Part shown: piece by piece, positions 61,991-64,000 of the stretch | Numbering within the stretch: position 1 is the stretch's first letter | Layout of the letters: each line of letters begins with the position of its first letter | Assembly (NCBI GenBank): GCA_000310025.1 | Contig: FN649732.1 | Location: forward strand, 2,148,811 to 2,212,810 | DNA length: 64,000 nt | Source of the DNA: Ectocarpus siliculosus | Lineage: Eukaryota; Sar; Phaeophyceae; Ectocarpales; Ectocarpaceae | Direction: 5' to 3' | Program-made: the position numbers and the translations under genes | Notes under the pieces: model-generated | The model's database searches: none | What the model saw: the letters and a program-made list of their open reading frames with translations, nothing else | Told to the model about the DNA's origin: nothing

Positions 61991-62758
61991 CTGGGTGGGG
62001 GTATCGTGGTTTGTGTGATGTCAAGATGGCACGGAAGCACAAACGAAATCCTCATCCCCATTACAGATCATCGCCTGTGCCCTCCACTGCAACAGTGAGA
62101 CGAAAATGTGGCCCAAACGTGCTGCAATACCATAATTCTTGCCCCCCGGAACGTTACGCTGTACTCTACATTTCACGGACGCGGTAGGGGGAAATGCCAT
62201 TTATGTCGAACTCATTAGTTCCGAAAAGAAACGAGGTGAATCCCTCATGAACGTGTAGGTATTGGTCGGTTTGGGTGTTGGGGGTGTCGAAAAAGCGACC
62301 ATTCACAAACGAAGGTTGTCCAAGGGCCTCCCACGTCGTCTTGGCTTCGTCGTTGCAAAAGTTCTCTTCTCACCGCAACCCGAGACGCGCCTTCGAAGCT
62401 CCGGTGTGTTGGCTCAAGGTAGAAACACAAAATTCAACATTGGTCGGAGCCGGGCCGTAGCTACGAAATAGAGTAGGTTGGAGCGAGGTTACGCTAGGGT
62501 GGGGGTCTTACAGGTTTGCTTGGACCGGAATACGAGCGGGAAGAAAGGTCAACTGCAAGGACGATTTTCTCGCCCATCGTATCCGTACCATTCTAGACTC
62601 AGGCACTCTACAACGGGCTGGGGGGGAAATCCAAAGAGTGAAAGGCAACAACCCAACAGCAAGCGCTGCACCGCTCCCAATGCTGCAGCCCAACCTCGTA
62701 ATATCGTGATTTGTTACGACCACACAGTGAGCACGTGGCGTACGATCGAAATGCTCAC

Positions 62759-64000
62759 CCGCGCACAGAGCACGACCAGCAGAAAAGCTTCAAGAAAAGC
62801 TTCGCCGTCAACGAACTCCGACCACGGCTGCTGCCCACGCCGACCAGCCCAACGGCGAACACCGGGCCCGCTAGGTGTCACCGTGGGGAGTTCCAATACA
62901 GCCTGCTCGCGTGCAACACGCGACGTAGGAGGGTGTACGGCTGGGTACACCAATTGTCTGTTGGTCGGAAGACACCACCACCGCACCCCGATGTGCTGAC
63001 ACCACCGCTGCGATTTTCCATTTTGTATTTGGCACAATGACTTACACCCACTAGAATCTCCATGAAGTACAGCATCCTTGCTAGTTCCCCGCGTCGATTT
63101 CGCCGGATGTTGAACTTACCCACAGGCTGTTATGCGTAGTTGGTCTACTGAAGCGTGTTCTAGTGCTCAGATCTCCTGCCGAGTACCTACAATTCTTTTG
63201 TTCTAAGTTTCAGACCCTTCTGCCCAGTGTACGAGTGAAAAAAGAACATTGATTAATATTCTATACTCCTTGATCCTTGATTATCCTACACGAACACTAG
63301 CCAGAACTGACACCGCGCTGCTCTCGAAGGCTGTACCTGTTCGGCCGCTCCCATGATCTGGTGCCCGGCTCCCCAACCGGGCGTCAGCAGAGCCGATGCG
63401 CACATGGCAGCGTGCGTACGAGCGACGATGGTCGTTCTCCAGCCGATTCCGAAACCGCTATCCCTCATAGTTTTCCCGTTCTCACCGACCCCGGCCCACG
63501 GGCCGTCCGTAGTCATGAAGCCCCTCGTGATGAGCCAATGTCTAGCCGCTGTGACCAAGTTCACGAGCTGGGGTTCCAGTCCAAGATTAGCGTCTTCCGA
63601 TGGGGTCTGCGATGGCCAGCGACCTCCTCAAGCGGAGCCAGTGCCAAAAGAACACATTTCACGTGGGGGTCAGATTGTTGCAACGGGTGAGATAGAGAGC
63701 GGGGCGAAAGGTTCCCTCGACGGGATTCTCTTGGAAATGCCTCCAAGTTCACCAATACAGCGGACGAATACCACGGATATGCGGATACGCGTGCGGACTT
63801 TTTCTGGCTCCTTCCGATGTTGGAGTAAAGGCTTACCTTCCCCGCTTGCGCCCGCCGGCGCTCCTACCATCCTGGCGAAGAGGCGCAGCACCGGCGACGC
63901 CGGACCGTGCTCGAGGACTGCCCCCAGCAGCCCCGCCACCCTCTCCTCCGCGGTGCGCTGCAACCCGTAGCGCCTCCGAAAGTCTCTGTACAGGGCAACG
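62759..64000 (-). CDS. Gene C: 5'-most exons in the window (continues past the edge)
   Basis: Exons 63837-64000 (runs off the window), 63337-63593, 63046-63126 and 62759-62902. Donors and acceptors are GT-AG and phases agree (1, 0, 0, 0). Encoded: ALYRDFRRRYGLQRTAEERV, LLGAVLEHGPASPVLRLFAR, LEPQLVNLVTAARHWLITRG, PVGKFNIRRNRRGELARMLY, WSEFVDGEAFLEAFLLVVLC. Helical and non-repetitive, it looks like a conserved domain that I cannot name. The gene's start codon is outside the window, so total length is unknown. Confidence 0.6.

Overview
The window looks like nuclear DNA of a multicellular eukaryote, most probably a brown alga (stramenopile). Reasons: intron-rich genes with GT-AG splice sites, secreted WSC-domain proteins, FNIP-type repeats, a Ty1/copia retrotransposon, a tyrosine-recombinase relic, and a 100-N scaffold gap. 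The species call is inference. There are no bacterial operons, rRNA or CRISPR arrays, and I recognised no tRNA. Splice models below were built by hand from splice consensus plus phase continuity. No transcript data were available.

Layout. 1-2000: a tyrosine-recombinase gene broken by two frameshifts. 2113-3111: a decayed FNIP-repeat gene. 3112-7462: no gene seen, but an island of palindromic CCATGG-core repeats. 7463-13737: a complete-length Ty1/copia element on the minus strand with two identical 254-bp LTRs and a frameshifted interior. 14265-19103 (+): gene A, a nine-exon secreted protein with two copies of an unrecognised Cys-rich module, one WSC domain and an unrecognised C-terminal domain. 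19104-22949: intergenic, with palindromic repeats and two copies of a short poly-A-tailed retroposon. 22950-41964 (+): gene B, a 31-exon paralogue of A. 41965-44887: nothing convincing. 44888 to the right edge (-): gene C, a long multi-exon gene whose 5' end lies outside the window. It encodes low-complexity segments, a long coiled coil and a PPC-like beta domain.

The main discovery is gene B. Between and after its three WSC domains lie 20 tandem microexons. Every one is exactly 69 nt, phase 2 at both ends, and encodes the same 23-residue acidic Thr/Pro/Asn/Asp linker. They sit in intron units of about 570-590 bp, in arrays of 2, 14 and 4. When all 31 exons are joined the frame stays open for 2787 nt (928 codons plus stop). 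The genomic array is therefore a modular, length-adjustable linker between carbohydrate-binding WSC domains. It appears to grow by unequal exchange: near-identical alternating units, a duplicated WSC block, and two MITE insertions whose empty sites are preserved in sister units.

Genes A and B share the start peptide, WSC exon structure, terminal exon length (382 nt) and phase, so they are tandem paralogues. They differ in what fills the middle: Cys-rich modules in A, extra WSC domains and microexon linkers in B. Both are predicted to be secreted to the cell wall or extracellular matrix.
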